A DNA stretch of 64,000 nucleotides from Lota lota (taxonomy: Eukaryota; Chordata; Actinopteri; Gadiformes; Lotidae). Location of the stretch: NCBI GenBank assembly GCA_026745465.1, contig JACYXH010000205.1, positions 1,158,501 to 1,222,500 of the forward strand. The letters run 5' to 3'. Numbering within the stretch: the stretch's first letter is position 1; every line of letters begins with the position of its first letter. The position numbers and the translations under genes are program-made. Below, one piece after another: positions 1 through 11,842 of this stretch. The notes under the pieces were generated by a model. That model was given only the letters and a program-made list of their open reading frames with translations. It was not told where the DNA came from and did no database searches.

Positions 1-3000
1 ACACATGTATTTCAATCCGTTATTGTTCTTAAGAATTGAAAGAATAAATAGAAGTGAAACTGCAATATTATCCCGAGTATTATAGATTCTCACACACAGC
101 TGAACAGACGAGCTTCTACTCATGAGTTTCTCATGAAGCCAACCAAAACGCTGAGGGTTGAAAGTCTACGGTCTTACTATACTTCTTTACATGAAAGGCG
201 CAACTATGCAAAAACAGGAGTGGGTCAATACAAGAGCTTACATGTTTGTCTTCTAATTATCCCTGTAGGCTTTGCTATACAAAAAAGCAAACATTCACCT
301 CTTATTAAAATAAATTTGCAAGGAACCAACAGGAACTATGTACTACTCGAGATTAAACTAAAAGCAAACCAACAATACAAAAAAACTGTCTCTCTCTAAA
401 ACCCACACAGTCAGACTTGGCAGCAGTTCTTACCTGGGGTCTTGTCGACGTATACTTGCGCACCAAAAATTCTGCTAACTCTGTCAGCACACAGTCAGAG
501 TGAGTCCAGGAGCGTTACAGTCTATAGCCCTCTCCTGGTTCTACCCCAACCTAAGATGATCTGGTCCTGGCATCAGATGCTCTCTCTGCTTTAGGGGCCC
601 CTGGATTAAACCTTGACCCCTATCGCTACATAGTGGGTCTGTTTTTTTTTCAGCAAAAGGCGTGCCCAGATGGACCTGTCACCACATGACATGCTAGAAT
701 TTAGCACCCACTCAGCTGCACACCAGCACATTAAAACATTCTACTATTAACCCCGCCTATAGTCCTCCACCCACGCCCACCACGAGACCAGCGCCATATG
801 AGAGACAGGACATTTGAGGATGCCTAGAATTAGCTAGGGTGAATTAGCTAGGCTGCGGCGCATGTGTTCTTTGGGCGTGCCGAAAGGTCGTCATGCTAGG
901 GATAAAACGATTAAAAGTCTCAGATGATCTGGTATGTACCCTAGTCTACACATGTACAGCAAACATGGAGAAAGAACAGAATACTAAAAAACAGAATCCC
1001 TAGAATATATATTGGGACAGAAGGAGCAACAGAAACCCTTCTACTCCCTAACTTGTGAATTCCATGTTTCTCAACTTCTACACTACATTGTATGCATTTC
1101 TGAAAAGGAAACAGGTTGAGTGCAAAGCGAAGCCGGGGTTTTTAACGGTGATGTATTTCACACGAACGGGAGGACAGCGCTCGTTTGCCGCTGTCAGAAG
1201 CTGCCATCAAAATGAACCACGGCCAACAGAAAAGGGAGAGACGGAGAGAAAAGAGCTGTTATGCAACCGGCCCTGACTTTCGCTTTGTCAACAAATGGCA
1301 GAGGGGGAGAGCTGGGAGCCCAGGGATCACAGAGGACAGCACCGAACAGCTCCAAACATGGCTCGAAAGGGCAGCTCTACAGAATCCCCCCCCCCCCCCC
1401 CCACCCCCCCTCCCCCGACCTTAACGGCCCCTTCCCATTAATTGAAAATAACCGTCCCCGATGAGCACGGCTCTCACAAACCCCCGCACACACGCACCCT
1501 CCCCTTACCATAAACAGATTCCACAGTGGACAGAGGCCTGGGATTCTACACATTCCTCAGCAGCGCTATTTGAAGTTCATTTGAAACAACTGCCACATAA
1601 AAGGAAATGTTTGTAACTTCCCCCAGTTTACATGCACGATAGCACACACCGACAGGCTCTGACAGTTCACGCTCCTCAAGAGATGGATCGTGTGACGCAC
1701 GGCTGAGAATGAACTGGATCTGTTTTGATGGAGTCATGGCGAGCTCGTGAACATGAACTTGGGCTTCCTCTGAGCTATTAGATGCTACTTTAACCACTAG
1801 CCTGCTGCAGCAGGCCGGGGGCCTTTTCTTGTCTGGGGGAGTCCCCACACAGCCACCTGTTTAACGCAAACTAATCACTGGAACTATTTGAAAAGTGATC
1901 ACTTTTTTTCCAATTCTTTCAAATACGGTTGTCATGTAAATTCAGATATAGATTAAAGTATTCCTTGATGACTTTCAATACTTTTACATTTATTGGACTA
2001 TTAAAACATGAATCGACTTGGGAAGCCTTCCCAAAGACCACCTCAAGTAACTGTACTAGGGAGGCTGGTTGAACACACACTGACAGTTATTACAGTTGAA
2101 CACGACCCGTTCTGCGCGTGTATCGGCGTGTGTGTGTGTATGTGAAGGTCCTCGGGACAATGTTGGCTTCCCACACAAAACACTGTTAGAGCCAGACAGC
2201 TCTGGGTGCAGCGTGACTGCTAGGTGTTTAGAGCCACTGTTATAAGAATGTCACCAGGCTGACGGTCCAGCCAGGGTGATACATCACAGAGCCTCGCTGA
2301 GAGAGCTCTCGGCTGCTCTCCCAGAACACGGCACAAAGACCGGAGCTAGGTTTCAAATGAAGGATTCAACAAGTCCTAGATGGGCCCCTTTTGAAGGATG
2401 TTCTACTTTTCAGCAGTATAACAACACTTTCGAAAACGTTTTAGTCTACTCATGTCTAAAAGCAGAAATACAGCACAAAAACAGTCACTGTGACTTATCA
2501 CAGTGGATGTTTACGTGAAGTTTATTTGGCTGTATGTTGGTCGCTGTAATTGGAAAGCTGTAATAACAGAATCATCAACAATATTTTGTGTCATCACTGG
2601 GAACGAGCGCAGCTGTGCACGGCAGATTCCTATTGGTTTAGATCAAAGCGCGCATTATGGAGCACATCTCACATAATGTGAGCTACGATGACAATTTAAA
2701 TCATTGTCTATGGGAGTGATGAAAGCATTATCTGAGGCTTGTTTTTCTCCTCGGTGGGTGTGTGTGTGTGTGGGTGTGTGTGTTTTGACTGGGATGTGGA
2801 ATGGAAGCTTTGAGTGTGTTTCCTGATATAACCCTCTGAGTGCCCAGGCGACAGAGCTACTTGATAATTGTGTCATAGGATATCGCGGCTAACCGTGCTT
2901 ATAAACAGCCATGCGATAATCCAGCAATTTCTAGTGCAATGAAGGTATCCGTGTGTGACGAGAATGTGCACCATGTCTCCATCATCCATCTATTTGTGGA

Positions 3001-6000
3001 ATGCGGGGTCGTTCCATCTTTTCTGGTCACACCCCGACGCGATCACAAGAGGCTGCGCCGTCAGTGAGCGTTTGGTTTATATTTAGCTCATATTTCTTAT
3101 TCTACATTCCATACATTTATTATTCATTAGGACGACTTTCTTCTTTCATACAATTCTGTAGACAGGGAGCTTTGCTTGTCTGGCCTTAAATTAAAACAAA
3201 AAGCCATTCTAGACTACTTCCTGTGTCAATATTTGCAAACAAGGGGTTTGTTTTTCAACTTTCCCCCCAGCAGTGCCAGATAGACAATGGCAGAGAGGAA
3301 GATGACTCCCAAAATCTATCGCCAGCCCATAAATTGTCTTTTCACAGTCATGTTTACATGCAGCCATGATTGGCTGGACTTCTTTGTGCTTTGGGCCTTG
3401 AAAAGCCAACGCATAGCACTTCAACGAGCCCTATCCACTTAGGTCGACGGCAGCAGATGGAGAAAAAGGGGGAGGAGGCACTGGTTGCTAAGCAACCGGT
3501 TGTAACATTAACATAGAGTGAAAACAGAAACCTGGTGTCTGGTCTGGCTGAAACATCCGGCCGGCTTAGAACCCATCCGTTATTCACAAGACAAGCATGA
3601 TGTCCCAACTGACTCATAAATGTCCCATGCAATATCAAGTTATATTTAAATTTTTTCACCAATGACCATGATTAGCACAATAACCACTGATGTGTTTTTC
3701 AAGCTACAAATGAGCTGATTCCATTTAAGTAAACTCAGCAGACGTGACATTTCTTTGATTATTTGCCACACGATTAATACAATACAGTAAACATTACAGT
3801 ATTCACTTTATCAACATACTGGTAATTTATACAAAAAATTGTCTACCGACTTCTGAACCAGCTCCCGCTACTCATCACTCATCACAAACTCTTTCCACAG
3901 AAATAGGTACATAACACACCGCCCACAAAAACAAATGCTACTGCTCGTCCCAAAACTTCAGTACAGTACAACTACCGTACCTACAGGCTCATTGACTACT
4001 AACCTATGAACAATAATAATGCAATGTTTGTGTAAGCCTCTCACCTTCATGTGTTATTCTATTATTTGCTGTGTAATATGTTATTACATTGTCTTCTGTG
4101 TTCAAATGTGTGTTCATGCAAAGCCACGGTACCTAAAACGACTGCAACTCAGGCTTGGCTGTGTGATGTGTGTCTTTAAATCAAATAGATAACTATACTC
4201 GGCTATCCAGATGCCATCTTTGGTCAATCATTGAAATTCAGTTAACGTTTCCTGAAGTTGACCCTCTCAAATCTAAAGGATACAAGTAACAAGACTCTGG
4301 ACAAGCGTTATAAAATATTTATAGCTGTGTTGGGCCCACCATCCAACAGGTAGCATCGCTACTCCATCGTCAATCAAAATAACTGTCCATGCACAGTTGA
4401 AGTTGATTCATTGTTAAAAGTCAACGGCTAGACTCTGGGATAATACGCACAAGGGAATATTATTCTCTGTTGTACACTTACATTCTAATGCAAAGGCTTT
4501 TTGTAGACACTGAAACTAAATGAACTCTATCATCAAACGTCTGTATTGAAGCAGCCTGGCCACAACTTTGTTACCAAGACAAATAGATTTGTAATAAATA
4601 TGTGCAACGGACCAATCTGTGTTAATAACAGCCAACAACTGGAGGTATTTATGAATGCTGTTGTATTTGTTATTCGAACATATCGACCAGTAGCGTTTTT
4701 CAGTTTAATCTGAATTCCTTTCGGTATGACGTCGTAGTTTTGGCTTGCCTAGGGCTTGCCCTTGGGGCTGTAGAATAGAGGGCTGATGCAGGCCTACCTG
4801 TTTTAGTCACACATGCAAACACCTACCCATCTCTGTGTACACATTAGCAGCTCAGTGGAGAATGCAAGCCACATTGTGCACATTGTGCAAAGCCCCTTTT
4901 AAAACATTTAAAACCAGACAAACCACTCTGGCAGGTGTCTGGCTATTTGTCTCCAAATAAAAGTCCTCCCATCGTGTGAACTATAGCACCTGCTGTCACT
5001 ATGCTAAAACATGGGCTAGGAGAACTGTTTTTCTTTCCCATTGACATAACACTTAGTGAGAACATGATTAAATCTACTTGGCTGAATGGGGCGCATGAAT
5101 CTTTGAGACTCAACAGACGATCAAGTCCGTAAGCAGTAGCACTAATGGACCACCAGACGCCTTGGCCCTTCCTGACTTGACTTAGGCTGTCTCTCTATTG
5201 ACCAATACTGTCACAAACCAGCCAGATGCAAATGCACTGTGCAGACATATGTAAGCTTGCCAAACAATCCATTAGGGTGACTTTAGCTAAAAATCTGTAA
5301 AAAGGCTTTGCTTCATATTGATAAATTATTTACATGCAGATTGGATATTTTTCCAGTTTGCATGGTATACGGACACCATTTGCAGACCTATACCCCAAGG
5401 CATAACAAATGAAATGATCACCTATCACTTTTAGTCCATATCTACACTATCTCTTTACCCCAGATATAATTTGGTTTAAAGAAATCTCAGATGCAGTTCA
5501 AACTTTTGGCCTCAGCAGCACATTTGAGCCAAACTGCAGCAACATGTATTGACATTCAAAGTCAGTAGGCCTATGTCAACACTCGACAACCACATGAAAC
5601 ACTTTCAGTGTGGGACTGTTCTCTTATGCAACACAAGTTCATAGCCAGGCTGATACCGTGCCAGGATTGACCATAGTGCGTGTTCATCAACAGACATGAC
5701 CATTAACCACAACCATCCACTTTTTCGGATATCCGTTTTTTTCAATCAAATATTGCAATAGTCTACAACTTTTGCCTACCGTACAGAACATATATATAGT
5801 GAACTTTACCTTATATTGTCACTCTTATCATCTAAAGAAACATAGCACAGGTCAAAAGAATATGAACGCTATTACACTGTATATGGCTTTTGTTTTGCCA
5901 ACTCCTGCCGCATGATGTACATTAATTCCATGGCGCTAAAGACACAAGCCTGTTACGTGTGAACGTGGAATGATTTAAATGATAGGCCATGAGTAACAAC

Positions 6001-6564
6001 GAGACAATAGCCTACGTGATACGCAGGTGCATAGAAAAAACATCCAACGCCTCACCACACGAAGTATTAACATCCAGACAATATATTTGCAGTATTTGTG
6101 TCAGTATTGTATTCATGCAAACAATATTGCATTTGATTTTCACAAACTTATATTCGACTCGAGGTGAATGAGCCAATTATTTAACAGAAGCCCATATATT
6201 GGGGTTCACTTGCACAGATGGAGCATACATAACGTATGGGTCCCATTGCGATCTATCTTTACTGCGGTAACAGTTCCAAACCAACTGGGACCCGCAGTAG
6301 CTTGTAGGAAATAACATCCAACATCCAAGTAGTTGTATACATGTTCTTTTAAAACGCTACACTACATTCAAATCCAATGCGGTTTGAAATGTGTCCGTGG
6401 ACCATTTTGCATCACACACGCCGCTTTGAGTCACGCGACAATAACACAAAGTCAGCTCTATGACGCCAAGGTAGCGACGTTGGACATGACAGAAAGTAAA
6501 ACACAAAATAATGAACGAGGACAATATGATGATGTGAGGGTGACAGTGTCCCCATTTGTGATGT
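1..6564. other. Intergenic or long-intron sequence, no supported gene
   Basis: Apart from the uncertain exon at 434-484, I see no coding structure. The region contains a C-rich homopolymer (1386-1402), a short TG-rich tract near 2757-2783 and AT-rich unique sequence. The short open frames here (for example 1548-1848 on the minus strand) lack splice sites, codon bias or any family resemblance. If the leftward promoter at 6.6 kb is real, this stretch would be an intron of that gene. Confidence 0.5.
434..484 (-). CDS. Possible internal coding exon of an unidentified gene
   Basis: On the minus strand the sequence reads CTGACAG acceptor, about 51 nt, then CAG followed by GTAAGA, a near-consensus donor. 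Two frames are open: one gives ELAEFLVRKYTSTRPQ and the other RVSRIFGAQVYVDKTP. I recognise neither. It could belong to the leftward gene suggested by the promoter at 6.6 kb. A chance splice-site pair is the alternative explanation. Confidence 0.2.
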
Positions 6565-6760
6565 AGATGACGTCAAAGCAAATCAGCCTACCTTTCTCGA
6601 ATGACAATCCAGGGTTCCGTCTCGATGTTGCGGGCACACGCGCCACTACGGTCTGTGAAATCGCGGCTGCATGCACTCACACAGCGGCTCTAACGGAGGG
6701 CTTCACGTCGGCACCGCATACATGCGTCTGCTGTTTAGACGGCATCAAACTATTGGTTGG
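6565..6760 (-). promoter_or_regulatory. CpG-rich promoter with probable non-coding first exon, leftward gene
   Basis: A CpG-dense island stands out in AT-rich surroundings. Read on the minus strand it has a CCAAT box (6756-6752), then a CpG-rich leader, then GAGAAAG followed by a GTAGGC splice donor, so an exon would end at 6592. A TGACGTCA-type CRE lies just inside the intron (about 6568-6575). No ATG-initiated frame runs into the donor, so the exon would be 5' UTR. The gene would run leftward and is not identified. TM9SF3, the human neighbour in this orientation, was considered, but I see none of its protein. Confidence 0.4.
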
Positions 6761-7055
6761 ACCGATGTTCGTATCTCGGTTTTTTTTGTTGTTTTTTTTA
6801 TAATCAGACTAAACAGCACACGATGATATTTCAGTATCCAAATTCTAAAGAACCGGCAAATAATATGTATGTTTGGGTCATGCAAATCGACTTTGGGGGA
6901 CCGGGCTCGCGTGAATACAGCGCCATCAAGTGGCTAAAACAGGGTTGGTACAATAAAGTAAGACATTGAAGAACACGTGAGAAACACATTTATTGTATAA
7001 ACATATTTAATATACGTTGACCAGAAAAATAATGGGAATGGACTAAGTAGTTAAT

Positions 7056-7143
7056 AAATAGTGAACACTAGATCGGCACCAATGCTTAAATCATTACCAC
7101 AGTTCTGCTTAATGTTCCCGAGGTTCTGTGGAATTGGCTGTGT
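7056..7143. repeat. 88-bp direct repeat, copy 1
   Basis: This aligns without gaps to 7335-7422, with 13 mismatches in 88 positions (about 85% identity). The shared core includes ACCACAGTTCTGCTTAATGT and GGAATTGGCTGTGT. It lies in the presumed pik3ap1 3' UTR. Confidence 0.75.
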
Positions 7144-7334
7144 GGAGTAAAGTAGTTATTAAGAACTTTGCCTTTCTTTAACCCAAATAATATGAATCAA
7201 TAAACATCCAGTCTGTTGGCCACAGTGTACCTGTGTGCATCCTTGTGCAAGATGCCTAACTCCTGCCTCCTCCTTAAATTAATGGCAACAAATCCAGCGT
7301 AAATTGTTTTGGATAAAACATCCGCCAAATGGGG

Positions 7335-7422
7335 AAATAGTCAACATTAGATTTGCACCAACGCTTACGTCACTACCACAGTTCTGCTTAATGTGACTAA
7401 GGTTCTCTGGAATTGGCTGTGT
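7335..7422. repeat. 88-bp direct repeat, copy 2
   Basis: Partner of 7056-7143, with starts 279 bp apart. The equal length and absence of indels suggest a local duplication rather than two independent insertions of a mobile element, but a repeat family cannot be excluded. Confidence 0.75.
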
Positions 7423-7814
7423 AATGTCATAATTGTTTCATCACTGACTCCATAAAAACCCTACATCCAGTTTTAACATCAAGTTTACACATTTACGAAC
7501 TGTTAAATCTTTTAAATTCAACATAGTATATTGTTGCAACAGTATTGCCGTTATTGTGGCAGTTACTGTTCACTGTCCAAAATTCATGTACTTTATCACA
7601 AAGCACTTGCGTCAAAGTGCATATCAGTTTTTCAATCAAAGCAAGCCGTCAAAAAACAATACAGTCACACCGGTGGATAAAATGTACAAAGAAGAACTAA
7701 TCTCCATAACAGTCAAGTCGTGACCGCCATATAAACTGAAGCATATCGGTAGAAAAAAAAACTAGTCAGCACAACAATAAAAAGAATACACACAATAACA
7801 CACGATAACTAAGA

Positions 7815-10800
7815 TCACCGCAGGCGCCGAGGTACATGCGGGGCCGTGGGCCTCTGAGGAACAGCACGAGTAGGGCAGGATGAGTACCGCTCATGTGACT
7901 TGGGCTCTGGATTCCTGAAAGAGCGCAACAAAGAGGGTAGAGGAAGTCATTATGGTGACCATTGTTGGATACTGTAAGATTTGCATATTTAGTCATTTGG
8001 GACAGTGTTTCTCACATGGGAGTACTGTTTGCAGGGGCTGCTTGGAAGATTTCTAAAAACAACACATTGGGGATTCAACCCCCTGCCTTTCAGCTAGTAC
8101 CCAGTACCTTAGCCACTATCATGCACCATACACACACTACCCTGCCTGCACTATATAATATATATATAATGGAATTTATCATACGTAATTCTTTTTTTTC
8201 TTACAACTACCTCACTTTTTAAAATAGTCATGTTCTTCCAATACCAACCAAATATAATTATAATAATAATAATGTCTCAGTTCTGAAACATTATTTTCTG
8301 ATTGTTCTAACATTATGAGAATCAATCAGGCATTCATTTGTGGGTTTGTACACAGATGGTGCAGCCTCATAGTGAATGTTCTTCCGTCATGGCATTTGAC
8401 AGGGGCCCACATTTACCTATCTGTAACCATTAGAGGCTCAAAGAGGGGAAGAAGTAACCGACAAACCCAGTCTACCGTGTTAAAACAAAACACAAAAGCT
8501 TTGAGGATGTGCAATATTTACTGCATTTGAATTAAATAAGCATGACTAATTAATAATCATTCCGTCTATCTTATTCAAATGTACCTTTTCGTTATCTTAT
8601 CCATGTCCTGAAACGCTCACGCATGAATTTAAACTGAAAGCTTTCATCTCTTCACACGCTATCACACTTCGGTTTCCTCTCCTATAGCTTGGTAAACTTT
8701 AAAACATGTCAACATTTCCTCTTTTATCATTTTATGTTATCTCACTTGCCACGTCCCTCTTGACTCTCCCTACTCTACATCAATTCACCCAAGAGAATAG
8801 CACAAACAGTACAAAAAAGTGAAATCAATACCCCCCCCCCCCCCTTGATTTGTGCTGTCCTAAACATGGAAGAACTTGGATTGATGAAAAGAAGAACTTC
8901 CCCCGGCCATCGTATCACATCAGGCCACACTGTGTATTCAGACAGCATCACGTTGCATTGTGGTGGGATGTCGGTGTCACATTCAGCGTTCAAATTGGAC
9001 TCTATTGTGAACTCTTAACCCACTGACCTCTCTGGGACCGGGGGAGGAAGGTTTGGCCGGGGAGGAGGGCTGCGAGAGGGGACGCGCGGCGGCCGTGGAG
9101 GTCGTGGTGGTGGAGGCAGGATATCCATGGTGTCCTTTAGAGCCCCCCCCCCCCAAACAAACATGAAAGAGGAAGAGAAATGTTCATGACATGCTCAATG
9201 AAGCACTCACACAGTTTCAGGTTTCAGATTGACTTTGTAAGATTTGACTAACAATTGTGGTAAGGTTGTTACAATAAACAAATATCTATAGTGCCTGATG
9301 TCCCTTTTTAGATGTAGGCCTATACATTGTAACATGTCAATTCAAGTTCTGAAACACACATGAGAGTCACCGACTAACTATCCAACCAACCAAATACATT
9401 CTATAACACTGTAACAGAAAGTGAATAACCGGGGTCTCCAGCTACAGCCAGTTAGCCCTACCACATTCATGGTCTGGTTGGCTGATTGAAGTCATACCAA
9501 CTCAAACTCACCTCAAAGTCTGGTTCTGTCCCACTGCTGGAGCTCAAGATGCTGTGTGTGCTGAGTCTGTTACTCTCTGTACCTGTGAAGGGAAATAACA
9601 CTTTGAATTGAATGGAACGTTATAATGTTGGGTTTGTCATTATTGTAGTGTCTAGTCACGTCTTAACTATTTGTATGGACCTTGATCACAGTGAGTCCGA
9701 AGTGACGGGCAGTTTCACAGGTCCACATTATACATAACACATTGCTTGCACCTTTAGTAGCATCTGAGTGATGAGGAAGTAGGATAGCAGACAAGCCATT
9801 AGGTGTCATTAGTATTTGGACTCACTAGAAGTGCTGGAGGTGCTTCCAGTCTTCCAGTTACCTCTCTGCATTGAATGAGAAACCGCAGGGGAAAGGGCAA
9901 CCACCATTGGGGTACAATCATACACAGAATATTCAACAGTGATCTCAGAGTCACCGGTGTTAGTGCTCTGGATCGGAGCTGTTATTTGAAGATCTTTAAA
10001 AAAAGGAAGAGAATAACATCATCATTATCTAAGAATCTAGGCCTGAATTTTAAAAAAAAGGTCAATGGTGATGGTAGTGATTAGTTCAAAAGATACACGA
10101 AACATGCTTACCAACATTCTTGCCCTCCTTTTTCCTCTCTTTGTGTCGTCTGTTGATGCTCTTTCGTAACTTATTTAAACTTTCCTACGGAAAAAAGGAA
10201 AACCAGTGATATCACGTATAGCCTAATGCATATCTCTATAGATCAGAAAAGATAAACCAGAATCCCTGATGTCGCACTCGTACTGTAGGTTTTTATATTT
10301 CCGCTACCTGCTGGCACCGTAAGGAGTTGGACCGCTCGTGCTCAGACTGCCAGGCCTTGAACTCCTGGACCGCCTCGTTGACACTGATGAGCCCCAGCTT
10401 GACCCTCTCCTGCAGGGCGATAAGCTGCCTCTGTCCCGGGGTCTTCCCTTCATTATTCGCATGAGAAGGAGCAGAGGAGCATGGAGCCTGTGTCCCAGGC
10501 TCTGATACGAGTAAGATAAGGGGCATGGCGTTTAATGTTATTCACATCAGCATTATAGTCAACACAATTGCATGGACAATCTCTCCTGGCCAGACCTCAA
10601 GCGTGCAAACAAAAATGGTTACGATGGCTGTCAATTATATCCAAAGAGTGATAATGAACATACATCCAGCTTTATTTTTTTACTTTGTCCATATTTACCT
10701 GCAGCTCTCTCTCTTCTCGGTCTCGTTGGGGTAGGACATTTGTCTGAAAACACTGGGGGGGGGAAAAGGGAGGTTTAATGTTGGACACTCAGAGTGATTA

Positions 10801-11807
10801 TCGAATGAAACTATAATAAGCATGGAGAACATTTAGCCTGACCTCTGGCGATGTAGGGCTTGTTGTCCTGTAACTCTGAACTTTGAGGTCTGGGCATGGG
10901 GGCTGGCGGACGATTGATTGCTCTGACAGGATAGGTTGCGAGGTCATCTACGACATGGTAGATATCCTCTTGGAGGGTGTTATATAGGGGGCCATCTTCT
11001 AAATAGTATATCTCCTGCTCCTCCTCCTCCTCCTCCTCCTTCTCCTCTTCCTCGTGTTGATTCACATCGTACTGGCTGACTTCCTTCGTGTCCTCGGTCT
11101 CAAGGTGTTCCCGTTCCTCTTGGCTTTGGCCCGCCCCTGGTTTTGCTGTTGGATACAACACAGTCACATTGTCTTCCCCAACAGTGATCAGATGTAGCCT
11201 TCTGAGACCATCCTGATCTCAGAGTTCACATTCGGTTTATCTCTGCAGATCTGTCTGGCCTCGAGCCCATTGAGAGCCACTTCCAAAAATTTTAAAATGA
11301 AAGGAACAACCAGCATATGGGGGAGGGAGTTTCAGTTCATCATGACAAACAACAAGTGCTTCAGACCGCAGAATAAAAAAAAAGAATAAAAAATGTACAG
11401 GAATTTGAACGGAAGGCTTTTATCAGTGGAAGAGCGTCACTTAGATCCTTATTTTGATTGGCTGGAGCGTTTCTGATATTCATTGTGAAACGCAAACTTT
11501 AATATCTGGATGTTCTCATGAGGCTAGATAAGATGCAATAAACATGGGGAGTTCAGACCAACTGGCTACCTTGGAAGAACGTCCTGAGCATGGCCTCTTC
11601 GGGGTTCTGGTTTTCTGCCACTCCAGTCATCACTTCATCTAGAGGGGGACAGAGTATCAACTTGTCATCATTGTTATCCTGTTCATCCATGTTCAATGCA
11701 ACACACACCCTTTCCATACCCCTGCCCCTTCCCTAACCGTTTTTGTAATTGTTCCCCAACATCATCAGAATGATCATCATCACAATCATTATTATCAACA
11801 TCATCAC

Positions 11808-11842
<35 letters not shown>

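Larger units (their letters stand above)
6989..7814 (-). other. pik3ap1: Probable pik3ap1 3' UTR ending at AATAAA
   Basis: This region follows the pik3ap1 stop codon on the minus strand. The first minus-strand AATAAA that I find lies at 6994-6989 (TTTATT on the plus strand), giving a UTR of roughly 0.8 kb. It contains two direct copies of an 88-bp sequence (7056-7143 and 7335-7422). The extent is inferred from the hexamer alone. Confidence 0.4.

Noticed and set aside
1546-1848. Minus-strand open frame of about 100 codons
   Set aside because: No acceptor/donor pair or family resemblance. The peptide has no conserved motif that I know.
1-6760. tm9sf3 as the leftward neighbour of pik3ap1
   Set aside because: Human gene order suggests it, but none of the visible peptides resemble TM9SF3 and the first-exon candidate has no signal-peptide frame.
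8064-8125. Functional tRNA gene
   Set aside because: The A and B boxes are too close and no acceptor stem forms, so a SINE remnant is more likely.
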